A stretch of 64,000 nt of DNA from Alistipes sp. (GCA_017536555.1 JAFXHE010000019.1:37558-101557), one strand, 5' to 3'. Positions 37,998-45,962 are shown, numbered from the stretch's first letter. Numbers and translations: made by a program. The notes: generated from the sequence alone by a model not told the origin.

Positions 37998-38714
37998 CTA
38001 CCCTATCTCGCCATTTATCCTGCGCCTAACCACCGAGAAGGCGTGCTCGAAGAGTGCCGACTCGGGCATCGTGCGTAGCATCTCGCTAAAGCGACACATA
38101 GGCACAGCGAAGGTAAGCTCACTCTTTGGCACAAGCGGACGTGCCGAGGGGTCGAACATACCGAGGAATGTGCGACGACCACCCTTGCGGTTCTCCACCG
38201 TGGCAAATGACACTACGGCAGCACAGCCCGAGGCAAACTTCGTGACGACGGCATCCTCCGCATCGTTGTCGTAGAATGTCCACGTGCAAAGTCCCGACAA
38301 AATATCGGGCGTGGCAAAGAATACCACCGCCTCAACACCCTCCCAGCTTGTGAGCGCGTCGACACGCACAAAGTTGAGATACGGCTTCGTGGTGAGCTCT
38401 ATATCGAGGCTCTCGACATATTGGCGCACCTGCTCGGGTGTCGCTTTGTAGTGCTCGGTATGTGACACAAACAATGGCACACGCTCCATCATTGGGCGAA
38501 AGGCGGTGTATAGCCCACCACCTCCGCACTGCACATTTTCTGATGTTAGCGTCAGCGCACTGCCCTCGCAGACCTTACGTATTGCACCAATCATACAGCG
38601 TGGCACACGGCACTCGCTATTTACGGCGGTATCACCGTACCAAAGGGCGATAGGCAGCGGCGCACACTCGCCAAATGCCTCGCGGAACTTCTCGATAAAC
38701 TCTTGTGGGGTCAT
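37998..38714 (-). CDS. DUF169-family protein
   Basis: A 238-aa soluble protein. The start MTPQEFIEKFREAFGECAPL, the Cys-rich CRVPRCMIGAI and the Gly-rich NVQCGGGGLYTAF are DUF169 features. The family is common in anaerobes and its function is unknown. A TAACTTTG promoter box lies 19 bp upstream. The first 14 codons plus the promoter are duplicated at 41647-41741, where they are fused to a foreign fragment; see the direct-repeat entries. This copy is full length and looks functional. Confidence 0.8.
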   Translation of the reverse strand: MTPQEFIEKFREAFGECAPLPIALWYGDTAVNSECRVPRCMIGAIRKVCEGSALTLTSENVQCGGGGLYTAFRPMMERVPLFVSHTEHYKATPEQVRQYVESLDIELTTKPYLNFVRVDALTSWEGVEAVVFFATPDILSGLCTWTFYDNDAEDAVVTKFASGCAAVVSFATVENRKGGRRTFLGMFDPSARPLVPKSELTFAVPMCRFSEMLRTMPESALFEHAFSVVRRRINGEIG

Positions 38715-38768
38715 AACAGCTCAATTTTACTCCAAAGTTACGCATAATCTCAAAAAAACAGAGAAAAA
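38674..38768. repeat. 95-bp direct repeat, left copy
   Basis: Covers the first codons, promoter and upstream terminator arm of the DUF169 gene. It matches 41647-41741 at equal length with about five mismatches. The copies bracket a 2.9-kb A+T-rich insert. Confidence 0.92.
38733..38740 (-). promoter_or_regulatory. -7 box of the DUF169 gene
   Basis: Minus-strand TAACTTTG lies 19 bp upstream of the DUF169 ATG. An identical box is carried in the duplicate at 41706-41713. Confidence 0.6.
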
Positions 38769-39165
38769 CGCAGAAATCTTTGTACAAAACGAGTACATAC
38801 GATGTTTGCTTCTGGACATAGTAAACATTGTAATTACCAAATAATCAATACGATAAAAGATATTGCGCATAATAACATTGGATTTCAGATCGCTTGCTAA
38901 AATCGAAGATAAACACAGCCGTTCCCGCTGTTCATAATTTCGACCTCAAAAGTGGATAGAGAAAAGTTGTCGCACCGAGCCAACTTGTACCGATTAGTTT
39001 ATACTATTTCGCTCTTATGGTAAATGTTATAGGGTTGCACGAAGGTTAATCTTTTAATACTCAAGCGACTACACAAAAGAGAACAGAGGAAAGATATCAT
39101 TTTTGAAGAGTGATTTTTTTGTGCAGTTTAGAGCGTTTTATATCAAAGGTGGTGCGAGACAAAAA
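38761..39165 (+). repeat. ~405-bp non-coding interspersed repeat, copy A
   Basis: Begins at GAGAAAAACGCAGAAATC and ends just after TATATCAAAG. It matches 46394-46800 in the same orientation over its whole length at roughly 75-80% identity by eye. The strongest blocks are CTTTGTACAAAACGAGTAC, ATACTCAAGCGACTACA and TTTTTTTGTGCAGTTTAGAG. Differences are scattered without codon periodicity and no ORF is shared, so it is non-coding. It fills most of the 584-bp gap ahead of an A+T-rich cargo block. Confidence 0.85.
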
Positions 39166-39264
39166 GGTGCAATCAGAATCATATAATTCGCAACATTAAA
39201 TATACCGAATATCAACAATATATAATAATTATGTTGCACATTTCTACATTATCTAAATACGACT

Positions 39265-39272
39265 TACCTTTG
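39265..39272 (+). promoter_or_regulatory. -7 box of a cargo gene
   Basis: TACCTTTG (TAnnTTTG) lies 26 bp before the next ATG. TTTC 20 bases upstream could serve as a degenerate -33 box. Confidence 0.5.
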
Positions 39273-39298
39273 CAATATGAAAATTAAATACTTGTAAT

Positions 39299-39670
39299 AT
39301 GGAAGATAAAAACATTAAGAGAATAAATGAAACTCTGAAAGAAGTCGTAGAATTACAGCAAGATATAGATAGTTTTAACCGAGATATCTATAAAATTAAT
39401 TATGCGCTAATGTATGGCGACTATAAACAAAGGGAAGAATGTAAGTGCGATATACTACGAAAGTATCCTAACTATGCACAATATCTCGACAATAGAGCAT
39501 TCATATTGAATCTAATATTTGATGAGCCGACAATCATTTTAGGAATACAAAAGATGGCTTTAATAAATATGCGAAGTCGTTTCGGCTTTTCGCAAGGTAT
39601 CGACAGAGGCGCAAAACTTGGGACAAAATGGAGAATGGAAGATATACAAGATAGTAGATTTGAGAAATAA
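39299..39670 (+). CDS. hypothetical 123-aa helical protein
   Basis: A soluble, charged and mainly helical protein (start MEDKNIKRINETLKEVVELQ) with no recognised motif. It is clearly A+T-rich compared with the DUF169 gene and is the first of three plus-strand cargo genes after repeat copy A. The next gene starts 40 bp downstream. Function unknown; its place in an accessory block suggests strain-variable DNA. Confidence 0.65.
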   Translation: MEDKNIKRINETLKEVVELQQDIDSFNRDIYKINYALMYGDYKQREECKCDILRKYPNYAQYLDNRAFILNLIFDEPTIILGIQKMALINMRSRFGFSQGIDRGAKLGTKWRMEDIQDSRFEK

Positions 39671-39710
39671 GTTGTATATTTGTAGAAGAAACACTAACTC
39701 AAATACTATT

Positions 39711-40970
39711 ATGAAGCATATTAAATTCATATCTACAATTCTGTTCATTTTGTTTTACATTCCTTGTTGGGCTCAATACGATGAGTTTTATAAGGTTGAT
39801 AACAATACATATGTTACTACAACTCCTGATACAGAATTGTATGAACTATCGCCTTATAAATATGACAGATTAAAAAATAGGCCTTCGTATTTACCAAACA
39901 TGCGAGACCTTGTAGATGTTAGAGATTGTAAGCTCAAGAAGATTAAAAAGCCTCAACAACTACGAGTGCTAAGATACACTAATACAAGCAAATCTCAAGA
40001 TTTTAATGCGTATATTGTAGATTATAAAGAAAAAATATGGGTGCTGTATAGTTGCGATGTCCAAGATAATACGCAATTAAAAGCAAGAAGCGCCAAAATG
40101 CTATCGACCAAACAAGATTTAGAGAATAGGCGACAAGCATTAAGTAGAGAGTTAGATAGTTTGGTTGCCATATATACAAAAGAAAGCACAGATAGTTTGG
40201 AATATTATAAAAAACTCAAAACTCAACTTCCACAAATTCGAGATTCTGTGGTTAATGTCGTTAAAGCGAAGTATCAATATCAGAGAGATAGTATTTTTAA
40301 TAATTGGTTGAAGAATCAAACAGCTTCTGTAAGGAGGGCGGCTTCTGTAATACGCATAGATGAAACTCGATTAGACTATCCCAATTCGGCTGGCGGTTGC
40401 GACTATCATTTGTATTTTACGAATTTAACCTCTAAAACCATTAAATATTTGCGTTGGTCTGGTCAAGTATATAACAGAGTTAACGATCCTGCATATTGCG
40501 AAATACGCGGGACAGCTTCGTGTTCAGGTTATTATACTGGACCTATTGCACCAAACAATGAAGGTTGGGGCTGTTGGGATTGTATCGTTTATAATTATGC
40601 TGCGGATACTGTCAAGTTAAATAGCATAACAATTGACTATACCGATGGCTCACATTTTAGTCTGTCGGCATCTGATATTCGAGCCTTAGCAAAAGCCCCA
40701 AGAACAAAGTATGTATGTATCATTGGTAGTGAAGAAAACCGCGCAATAGACGCTGCAAGATATTCTGTGATTTCCGATGAAACATGTGAACATAAGATAG
40801 AAATATGGAAAGATAGAGTTGATCAGATGAAATATAAAAACTTCTATATTTATCACGATAAGCAATATGATGAAATTTATAACCGCCTTGGTGGTATCAA
40901 ATCGGAGATAGCAAAAATAAAATCAGAAATAGAACGATTTGAGAAGTTTATAAAGTTTGAAAGTTATTAA
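39711..40970 (+). CDS. hypothetical secreted protein with coiled coil
   Basis: A 419-aa protein. I chose ATG 39711 because it begins a signal peptide (MKHIKFISTILFILFYIPCWAQ); an upstream ATG at 39618 would bury it. A TATATTTG box at 39675 also supports this start. The mature part has an N-terminal SH3-like stretch (LRYTNTSKSQDFNAYI) and a coiled coil (about 140-220). A beta-rich domain follows (WSGQVYNRVNDPAYCEIRG), then a second short coiled coil at the end (GGIKSEIAKIKSEIERFEKF). It is exported, probably periplasmic. No family recognised. Confidence 0.68.
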   Translation: MKHIKFISTILFILFYIPCWAQYDEFYKVDNNTYVTTTPDTELYELSPYKYDRLKNRPSYLPNMRDLVDVRDCKLKKIKKPQQLRVLRYTNTSKSQDFNAYIVDYKEKIWVLYSCDVQDNTQLKARSAKMLSTKQDLENRRQALSRELDSLVAIYTKESTDSLEYYKKLKTQLPQIRDSVVNVVKAKYQYQRDSIFNNWLKNQTASVRRAASVIRIDETRLDYPNSAGGCDYHLYFTNLTSKTIKYLRWSGQVYNRVNDPAYCEIRGTASCSGYYTGPIAPNNEGWGCWDCIVYNYAADTVKLNSITIDYTDGSHFSLSASDIRALAKAPRTKYVCIIGSEENRAIDAARYSVISDETCEHKIEIWKDRVDQMKYKNFYIYHDKQYDEIYNRLGGIKSEIAKIKSEIERFEKFIKFESY

Positions 40971-40984
40971 TTACAAGTAAGGGT

Positions 40985-41581
40985 ATGAAGAAACGAGATA
41001 TTATTATTGTTACTCTCTGCGTTGTGACAGCTGCTGTCTGCATTGCATTAACTTTCTGTGGGAATTACAAAAACAATGGGGTATTAACTACCGATGCCTT
41101 TATTGGGGTATTGGCGACATTAATCGGGGTATGCGCAACTATCATTGTAGGTTTTCAGATTGCAAGTTTCGTAAAGATTCAAGAAACTGAAAGATTAACA
41201 GCAAAAGCTATTGAGGAGAGTAAAAAGTTGGAAACGGAAAAGAACATTATAAATAGAGATATAACTTCACTTAAAGTATTATTATCAAATACATTGATGG
41301 TCGTTTCTATAAATGCTAATGATAGAATAGGTAAGGTATTGGCTGAAATGATGTCAATTTGTTGCGTCTGCCTAAAAGAGGAGTCTGATATCATACTGCA
41401 AAGATATCAGAGCATAAAACGCAATTTGTTAGAGGCTACTCCTGAGGAGATATTAGTCATTGCAGAACACAAACACAATCTTAAGAATATATATATTCCA
41501 AGTGATATAGAGCATTATACAGAAATCATGAAATTACACATCGAAATTCTTGATATTCTTGAAAATACCAATAGACATTAG
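40985..41581 (+). CDS. two-helix membrane protein with coiled coil
   Basis: A 198-aa protein with two transmembrane helices at the N-terminus (about 5-25 and 38-60, the second LIGVCATIIVGFQIASFVK). A cytoplasmic coiled coil follows (ERLTAKAIEESKKLETEKN) with a helical tail. The layout strongly resembles the 224-aa protein at 43860-44534, including the turn (T)(I/L)I(V/I)G(F/Y)QI right after helix 2. Such membrane-plus-coiled-coil proteins recur in Bacteroidetes accessory regions. No enzymatic domain is visible. It is 14 bp from the preceding gene and likely cotranscribed. Its 3' end is overlapped by the chimeric remnant on the other strand. Confidence 0.65.
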   Translation: MKKRDIIIVTLCVVTAAVCIALTFCGNYKNNGVLTTDAFIGVLATLIGVCATIIVGFQIASFVKIQETERLTAKAIEESKKLETEKNIINRDITSLKVLLSNTLMVVSINANDRIGKVLAEMMSICCVCLKEESDIILQRYQSIKRNLLEATPEEILVIAEHKHNLKNIYIPSDIEHYTEIMKLHIEILDILENTNRH

Positions 41582-41687
41582 ATTTTTTCTTTATTCTCCA
41601 ACCCGCACGGCTGGGCCACAACAGCGCCTCTACCGTGCGTGTGCGGAATGCCTCGCGGAACTTTTCGATAAACTCTTGTGGGGTCAT
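41526..41687 (-). pseudogene. chimeric remnant: DUF169 start joined to AlkD-like C-terminus
   Basis: ATG 41687 opens MTPQEFIEKFREAF, as in the intact DUF169 gene, then switches to RTRTVEAL, the last residues of the AlkD-like protein encoded at 48924-49736. The frame then runs through the AlkD stop position (LWPSRAGWRIKKK) and ends inside the neighbouring cargo gene. It is a recombination scar and not a working gene. The join falls where both parents have the bases TCGCGG on the plus strand. Confidence 0.85.
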
Positions 41688-41741
41688 AACAACTCTATTT
41701 TACTCCAAAGTTACGCATAATCTCAAAAAAACAGAGAAAAA
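41647..41741. repeat. 95-bp direct repeat, right copy
   Basis: Near-identical to 38674-38768 (about five mismatches in 95). It carries the DUF169 start codon, the TAACTTTG promoter and the left arm of the terminator that follows the DUF819 gene. In this copy the terminator is intact, so this side preserves the ancestral DUF819-to-DUF169 intergenic junction. Confidence 0.92.
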
Positions 41742-41762
41742 GCCGAAACTTTTTCTCTGTTT
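41731..41762 (-). terminator. terminator of the DUF819 gene
   Basis: A 12-bp perfect stem ACAGAGAAAAAG/CTTTTTCTCTGT around CCGAAA, 28 bp past the DUF819 stop. On the minus strand it ends in CTTTTTCTCTGTTTTTTT, a good T-tail. Near-identical hairpins occur at 60704 and 63121. Confidence 0.82.
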
Positions 41763-41789
41763 ATATCATTGCACTACCCTATCGGTGCG

Positions 41790-42956
41790 CTAAAAGGTTG
41801 ACAGCAGCTGGAAGATAAGATAACCGAGGTAGTTGCCGATAGCGTAGCCCGCCAAGCCATTGGTGATGCCCACAACAACGACATCTCGGTTCTTCATCGT
41901 CGCCGCAATCATAGGCACACACACGGGCGAGTTGACAAGCGTGTTAGAGGTGATAACAGCGGTATCAGCATCAATGCGCAGGGGACGCGCCAAAAAGATG
42001 GTGATGAAGAGCGAGCCAAAGACGATAACAGCTTGGAACATAAGCACAAATAGACTCTGCTCCCAGTTGATTGACGCCAGGTCTGCCATAGTCGCCATAA
42101 CCAAGCAGAAGACATATATAAGGTACATACCCGCATCGTAACTCTTATCCCAGCTACGCACCTGCTTCGATATGGTCATAAGCAGCGACAAGGTGGTGAT
42201 AGTGAGGATAAGTGCCACCATAGAGATACCCGACTCGCCACCAGCTATGGTGCCAACAACAACAGATATGCCCATAATAACAACCGATGCAACAAGCACC
42301 TTAAGCAGTTGAATTACAGCCGAGCGCGTAGCGAAGTCACGATAAGGATTGTCGTTGTTATGGTCTATCTCAACGACCTGATCTACGTGGTTATGACGAC
42401 CAACAATCTTGCGCGCGAAGGTCACACCGCCACCCATAAGGAACATAAGGTAGAAGAACGACACAATAAGGTTGCACGTAGAGAGCATCACAAAGCTCTC
42501 GGTGCTCAACCCCACCATCTGCTTCACGGCAGCGAGGTTGGCAGCACCACCACTATATTGTCCCGCGAGCGCAGCAGCCATCTTGGGAGCCTCGACACCG
42601 AGCTCCTCGGCAAACATAGCGTAGCTCACCACGACGATAGCGGCGACAGCCACAATGCCCACAACAAACGCCATAAGGCTCTTGCCGATAGAGAATCGCT
42701 TAAAGTTACAGCCAAAGAGCATCATAGGCAGTGCCAATGGCACGAGTATCTCGGAGACACTCTCTTGAAAGGCGAGTAACGACTTATGCGCCTCGGGCTC
42801 CGAGGGGAAGATGCCGATATTGGCGACTACAACACCGAGGATATATAACGACAGCACAGGACCAAGCCTGCGAAGTATGTCAAATTTCTGTGTTGCCCAC
42901 AGCACGCCAGCGGGGGCAAGCAGATAGAACAGAACGAGTAAAAGTTTTGCAATCAT
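41790..42956 (-). CDS. DUF819-family integral membrane protein
   Basis: A 388-aa protein with about ten transmembrane helices. The early LGPVLSLYILGVVVANIGIF, the Gly/Ala-rich ALAGQYSGGAANLAAVKQM and NTLVNSPVCVPMIAATMKN resemble the two inverted halves of the DUF819 (YjcL-like) family of predicted transporters. The substrate is unknown. Base composition matches the core genes. Ancestrally it was the direct upstream neighbour of the DUF169 gene, and the 2.9-kb insert now separates them. Confidence 0.85.
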   Translation of the reverse strand: MIAKLLLVLFYLLAPAGVLWATQKFDILRRLGPVLSLYILGVVVANIGIFPSEPEAHKSLLAFQESVSEILVPLALPMMLFGCNFKRFSIGKSLMAFVVGIVAVAAIVVVSYAMFAEELGVEAPKMAAALAGQYSGGAANLAAVKQMVGLSTESFVMLSTCNLIVSFFYLMFLMGGGVTFARKIVGRHNHVDQVVEIDHNNDNPYRDFATRSAVIQLLKVLVASVVIMGISVVVGTIAGGESGISMVALILTITTLSLLMTISKQVRSWDKSYDAGMYLIYVFCLVMATMADLASINWEQSLFVLMFQAVIVFGSLFITIFLARPLRIDADTAVITSNTLVNSPVCVPMIAATMKNRDVVVVGITNGLAGYAIGNYLGYLIFQLLSTF

Positions 42957-43076
42957 AGCACTTTATTGGGTTTTCGCCACAAAGATAACCAAAATGTCAC
43001 AAAACAGCCATAAAATATGAGATAAAGGTAATTTGGAGGGGCACGAAGAGGAGCAAATAACTTTTATCTGTAGCCG

Positions 43077-43400
43077 TTATTTCGCGGGTTTATCTATTTT
43101 CAGCTTTGGGAGGTTGGACATTGTCGTTCTGACAATCGTTGCCAAATAGTCCCTGTCATCTACGTCTGTAATAACAAAATGCTCTTTTGCACCAACGTAT
43201 GGCCGTCGCAAGACTATCTCGCGCAAAATCTTTCGGGCTGCATCAGTCTGCTTAACATAGAGAATATTGTCGCAGATAATACCAAACACCACCCCATCAC
43301 AATATATGCAATAGTCGCCCATCATCTTTCGCGCAGAGATCTCCCCAGCATCGGCACACTGCTCCACTATATATTGAATAAAATCATCGCTACAAGCCAT
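43077..43400 (-). CDS. TfoX N-terminal-domain protein
   Basis: A 107-aa protein starting at ATG 43400; the frame extends to an in-frame TTG at 43418, which I reject. ISARKMMGDYCIYCDGVVFG, then LYVKQTD and RRPYVGAKEHFVI, are the conserved parts of the TfoX/Sxy N-terminal domain. In gammaproteobacteria TfoX promotes competence, but these short stand-alone versions in Bacteroidetes have no proven role. An alcohol-dehydrogenase remnant lies 55 bp upstream. Confidence 0.82.
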   Translation of the reverse strand: MACSDDFIQYIVEQCADAGEISARKMMGDYCIYCDGVVFGIICDNILYVKQTDAARKILREIVLRRPYVGAKEHFVITDVDDRDYLATIVRTTMSNLPKLKIDKPAK

Positions 43401-43454
43401 ACTGTATGTTATTGACAAAGTTCCGCATAATCTCTTTAGGTAAATTCTGCAAGC

Positions 43455-43523
43455 CTACAACTCAGGCTTCGGCTTGTCGATAAGCTCGAACTTGCCAGGG
43501 GATATGTAGGTGTAGGCGAGCAT
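43455..43523 (-). pseudogene. alcohol dehydrogenase start fragment, copy 1
   Basis: 22 codons followed by a stop: M-L-AYTYISPGKFELIDKPK-PEL. This is the start of zinc-dependent alcohol dehydrogenases (MKAYTY...GKFELxDKPKP); the rest of the gene (over 300 codons) is absent. A related fragment in the same orientation lies at 49749-49813. Its upstream side abuts a cargo operon directly. Confidence 0.78.
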
Positions 43524-43528
43524 TAAAT

Positions 43529-43834
43529 CTATCTACGATCCAAATTAGGATTATATCTCTTAAATATCTTAATCATTAGGTCATAATCATCCTGACTCAT
43601 ACCTGCTGGATATGTTCCATCGGATTGATTAAACCATAATAATTTTCGTAGGAAATCAATTAAATGCCATATTTCTAACCTACAACCATAGTATCTATTA
43701 TGTTTTCGAAGAATTCTAATATTCTCTAACTCTTTCTTGTGTCTAATACAATTTGCAATAAACTCTTCCTCTTTCCATGTTTTTGACTCCTCAAAAAAAT
43801 CAAGAACGGTCAAACTATAAAATTCTAATAACAT
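43529..43834 (-). CDS. hypothetical 101-aa protein
   Basis: A small, charged and aromatic-rich helical protein (ESKTWKEEEFIANCIRHKKE, EIWHLIDFLRKLLWFNQ). It is the last gene of a four-gene A+T-rich leftward operon (41-aa ORF, Mrr-type nuclease, membrane coiled-coil protein, this) and lies 25 bp after the previous gene. No family recognised. Its end meets the alcohol-dehydrogenase fragment at 6 bp distance. Confidence 0.6.
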   Translation of the reverse strand: MLLEFYSLTVLDFFEESKTWKEEEFIANCIRHKKELENIRILRKHNRYYGCRLEIWHLIDFLRKLLWFNQSDGTYPAGMSQDDYDLMIKIFKRYNPNLDRR

Positions 43835-43859
43835 ATAGAAAACTTTTTATATCTATTTT

Positions 43860-44534
43860 TTATTGCAAATCCTCATATATATTATGAATAGATGCTGGTG
43901 TACTGCGGCTAATTTTATCTAATCTACGATCAATAGCTTTTACAAGTCTATCGTATCTATCCTTAATTATGTGATATTTAGCATGACCTTTTATTTCCTC
44001 AATAATTGGCGTGATATATTTTCTGTAATCATTGACTTTTTGAATCATTTCTTCACTAGACCCATCAAAGAATCCATTACCAGTATTAATATGCAAAGCA
44101 TACCTTTCTATGTCTTCTATGCGCCCAATGTAATTATCTCTCGTGTCATCAATATCTAAAGCGTTTCTTAATGAAATGTTCATATAATGAAAAGCATCCA
44201 ATTGATGTTCTGCATCTAAATGTGCATTCTTTGCTAACGATGCATAGATTCCATCATATAAATCCGCTTTAAGATAGTTGATCCTATTATATGTATCTTG
44301 TGTTTTTGATTTCAACTCTTCGACCTCTTTTAGTTTGTCTTTAATATCAAGTGTGTTATATATCTGGTATCCGATAATGAGTGTAAAAACCAAGGTCATC
44401 AATGCTACCATTGCACTTATAAACGAATTTGAATCAATAACACTTACTGACCAAACATCCATAATTATTGCAGCGATTGTTCCTAGTGATAACATTAATG
44501 CGATTAATGCCATCCAAAAAGTTTTGTTTTTCAT
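43860..44534 (-). CDS. two-helix membrane protein with coiled coil
   Basis: A 224-aa protein with two N-terminal transmembrane helices (about 6-26 and 39-60, ending LVFTLIIGYQIYNTL), a coiled coil (DKLKEVEELKSKTQDTYNRI) and a helical cytoplasmic tail with a conserved-looking FHYMNISLRNALD. It matches in layout the 198-aa protein at 40985-41581. It lies 10 bp downstream of the Mrr-type gene in the same operon, so it may tether or sense for that nuclease. This is an inference from context. Confidence 0.65.
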   Translation of the reverse strand: MKNKTFWMALIALMLSLGTIAAIIMDVWSVSVIDSNSFISAMVALMTLVFTLIIGYQIYNTLDIKDKLKEVEELKSKTQDTYNRINYLKADLYDGIYASLAKNAHLDAEHQLDAFHYMNISLRNALDIDDTRDNYIGRIEDIERYALHINTGNGFFDGSSEEMIQKVNDYRKYITPIIEEIKGHAKYHIIKDRYDRLVKAIDRRLDKISRSTPASIHNIYEDLQ

Positions 44535-44544
44535 ATAATGTTTC

Positions 44545-45612
44545 CTAATTATTTAACGCTTCTAAAATCAGTTTTGCTAAATCAATTCTATTGACTAGTT
44601 GTATTGGATGTTGCACAGCCATTTTTTCTGCTTCAAATGAAAACATTCCTGTTGTAACAAAGAAGCCTTTATCTGCGTTTGCATGACTTAAAGCCCCGAT
44701 AAATGTTTGTATATCAGGAGAACCAACAGTGCCTTTATATCGTTTACATTGTACACCATACTTAATATCATCTTTGTACATTACGATATCAATACCCTTG
44801 TCGTTGCTATATTGAGTTACCTCCACTGCATAGCCCAAGTGAGAAAACAATTCTCCCACATATTCTTCAAACTCTCTCGGCGTTAGTTCTAATAAGTCTT
44901 CGACTTTTTGAGTCATTGTTTTACGAGTTTTTTCTATCTCGGCATGCGCCTTAATAGCTGATTTATACTCGTTCTCAACAAGTTGAATAGCCTCTCTAAC
45001 TTCATCAAAGAACGTGTCAGGCTTTGATTGTAAGTCAAGTTTTATATTATACAATTCATTGTTGATTCTATTCTCTAATTTTATTTTTTCCGATTCTGTT
45101 AGAACATTATTCAAACGAGAATATATACTAGTTTTTAGCTTATTAATTCTCTCTGTAAAATTTTCCAACAACCAACGAGACCTATTTTCGCTACCGTATG
45201 AATATCTATCCTCAATATGTCTTACTTGCTGATTCTCGGAAGAAGTCTCCTCTATATCTTCGAATGGGTTTTTGATTGTGTCATTTAATATATAGTCCGT
45301 CCATTGATGACAGATGTTAATTTTAATTTTAGCGATTTCGTATTTTGCTTCTAATAGAGGGAATACTTGTATGTAATTTACTTGAGTTTGAGGAAGAATA
45401 TGAGTTTTATCTTGTACGGTACGCGGAGGAAGACAATCCTCGCAAAGAATAATACCGCTATATGAAAAACCTTCTGAATCAATCAGTACGGCATCTTCTG
45501 CGCCAACAATCCAATGCGAGTTATCTCCAATATTTTTAACATTTATAACTACTTTTATACAATCAAATTGTCCTTGGTTAAATGTTATACCTAATTGTTT
45601 TAATTTACTCAC
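44545..45612 (-). CDS. Mrr-type restriction endonuclease with N-terminal beta domain
   Basis: A 355-aa protein with a GTG start at 45612. Residues 1-125 are a beta-sandwich domain resembling DUF4352-like extracellular/Ig folds (VVINVKNIGDNSHWIVGAED). A coiled coil follows (about 140-235). The C-terminal Mrr_cat domain starts at about 240: LTPREFEEYVGELFSHLGY, then GIDIVMY and YGVQCKRYKG giving the D...(Q)xK nuclease core, and DKGFFVTTGMFSFEAEKMA. Such proteins cleave DNA, often modified DNA. The frame continues upstream through a single TGA into a 41-codon ORF, so the N-terminus could be misjudged or interrupted. It is the likely effector of this small operon. Confidence 0.85.
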   Translation of the reverse strand: MSKLKQLGITFNQGQFDCIKVVINVKNIGDNSHWIVGAEDAVLIDSEGFSYSGIILCEDCLPPRTVQDKTHILPQTQVNYIQVFPLLEAKYEIAKIKINICHQWTDYILNDTIKNPFEDIEETSSENQQVRHIEDRYSYGSENRSRWLLENFTERINKLKTSIYSRLNNVLTESEKIKLENRINNELYNIKLDLQSKPDTFFDEVREAIQLVENEYKSAIKAHAEIEKTRKTMTQKVEDLLELTPREFEEYVGELFSHLGYAVEVTQYSNDKGIDIVMYKDDIKYGVQCKRYKGTVGSPDIQTFIGALSHANADKGFFVTTGMFSFEAEKMAVQHPIQLVNRIDLAKLILEALNN

Positions 45613-45615
45613 ATA

Positions 45616-45741
45616 TCAACAATCGTAGTCCTTGTCTTCGATGTAGCAACAAGATTTTGGACATTTAATAGTTGCTCTTTCCACGCTTTTTATAGTATAG
45701 ATAAAGCCATTTGCACTTTTTGGAATGTTAATCTCTTTCAT
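45616..45741 (-). CDS. 41-aa Cys-rich ORF in frame with the Mrr-type gene
   Basis: ATG 45741 to TGA 45616, 29 bp downstream of a TAACTTTG box. The product begins MKEINIPKSANGFIYTIK and has four Cys in its last 15 residues (KCPKSCC then DYDC). It is in the same frame as the next gene with only TGA-TAT between its last codon and the GTG start. It could be a real leader peptide or small protein, or the broken N-terminus of a longer Mrr-type protein. Too short for family recognition. Confidence 0.55.
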   Translation of the reverse strand: MKEINIPKSANGFIYTIKSVERATIKCPKSCCYIEDKDYDC

Positions 45742-45769
45742 AAGATAAATTTGATAGTAGTTGTTTTTA

Positions 45770-45777
45770 CAAAGTTA
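45770..45777 (-). promoter_or_regulatory. -7 box inside the module, driving the Mrr operon
   Basis: Minus-strand TAACTTTG at the downstream end of the repeated module, 28 bp before the 41-aa ORF. The same box occupies the same place in copy 2 (60979-60986). Confidence 0.6.
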
Positions 45778-45809
45778 AACATAATTTCAATATAAAGGGT
45801 ATAGAATCA

Positions 45810-45947
45810 TCAATAATCCTTCTCATAATCATCATAATCGTATGACGAATCATAGTCGTGAGTGTTGTCGTGCGAGGTGTTGTCAGAGTCATCATCGAAC
45901 ACCTCCTCATAAATCCACGCTGCAAGCAGCCAATCCCAAAGTGACAT
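45810..45947 (-). CDS. conserved 45-aa small protein, copy 1
   Basis: Starts MSLWDWLLAAWIYEEVFDDD and ends in an Asp/Tyr-rich tail (SSYDYDDYEKDY). The short Trp/Leu-rich start could form an amphipathic or membrane helix; the tail is strongly acidic. The copy at 60809-60946 differs at seven residues. The first 15 residues are identical in both copies. Two retained copies with intact frames argue that it is translated. A stem-loop lies 15 bp before the ATG. Function unknown; it is too short to be picked by usual gene finders. Confidence 0.7.
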   Translation of the reverse strand: MSLWDWLLAAWIYEEVFDDDSDNTSHDNTHDYDSSYDYDDYEKDY

Positions 45948-45962
45948 AACAAACAAGTTTAA

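Noticed and set aside
39618-39710. Longer start for the 419-aa exported protein
   Set aside because: The extra 31 residues would place the signal peptide internally and overlap the preceding gene; a promoter box lies after the early ATG.
38674-41741. Insertion sequence or integrative element as the carrier of the insert
   Set aside because: No transposase, integrase or relaxase gene and no short target duplication with terminal inverted repeats; the 95-bp duplication is of a core gene start.
45767-45952. 61-aa minus-strand ORF overlapping the 45-aa ORF
   Set aside because: Met/Thr-rich low-complexity product in another frame; the alternative 45-aa frame is the one conserved in both module copies.
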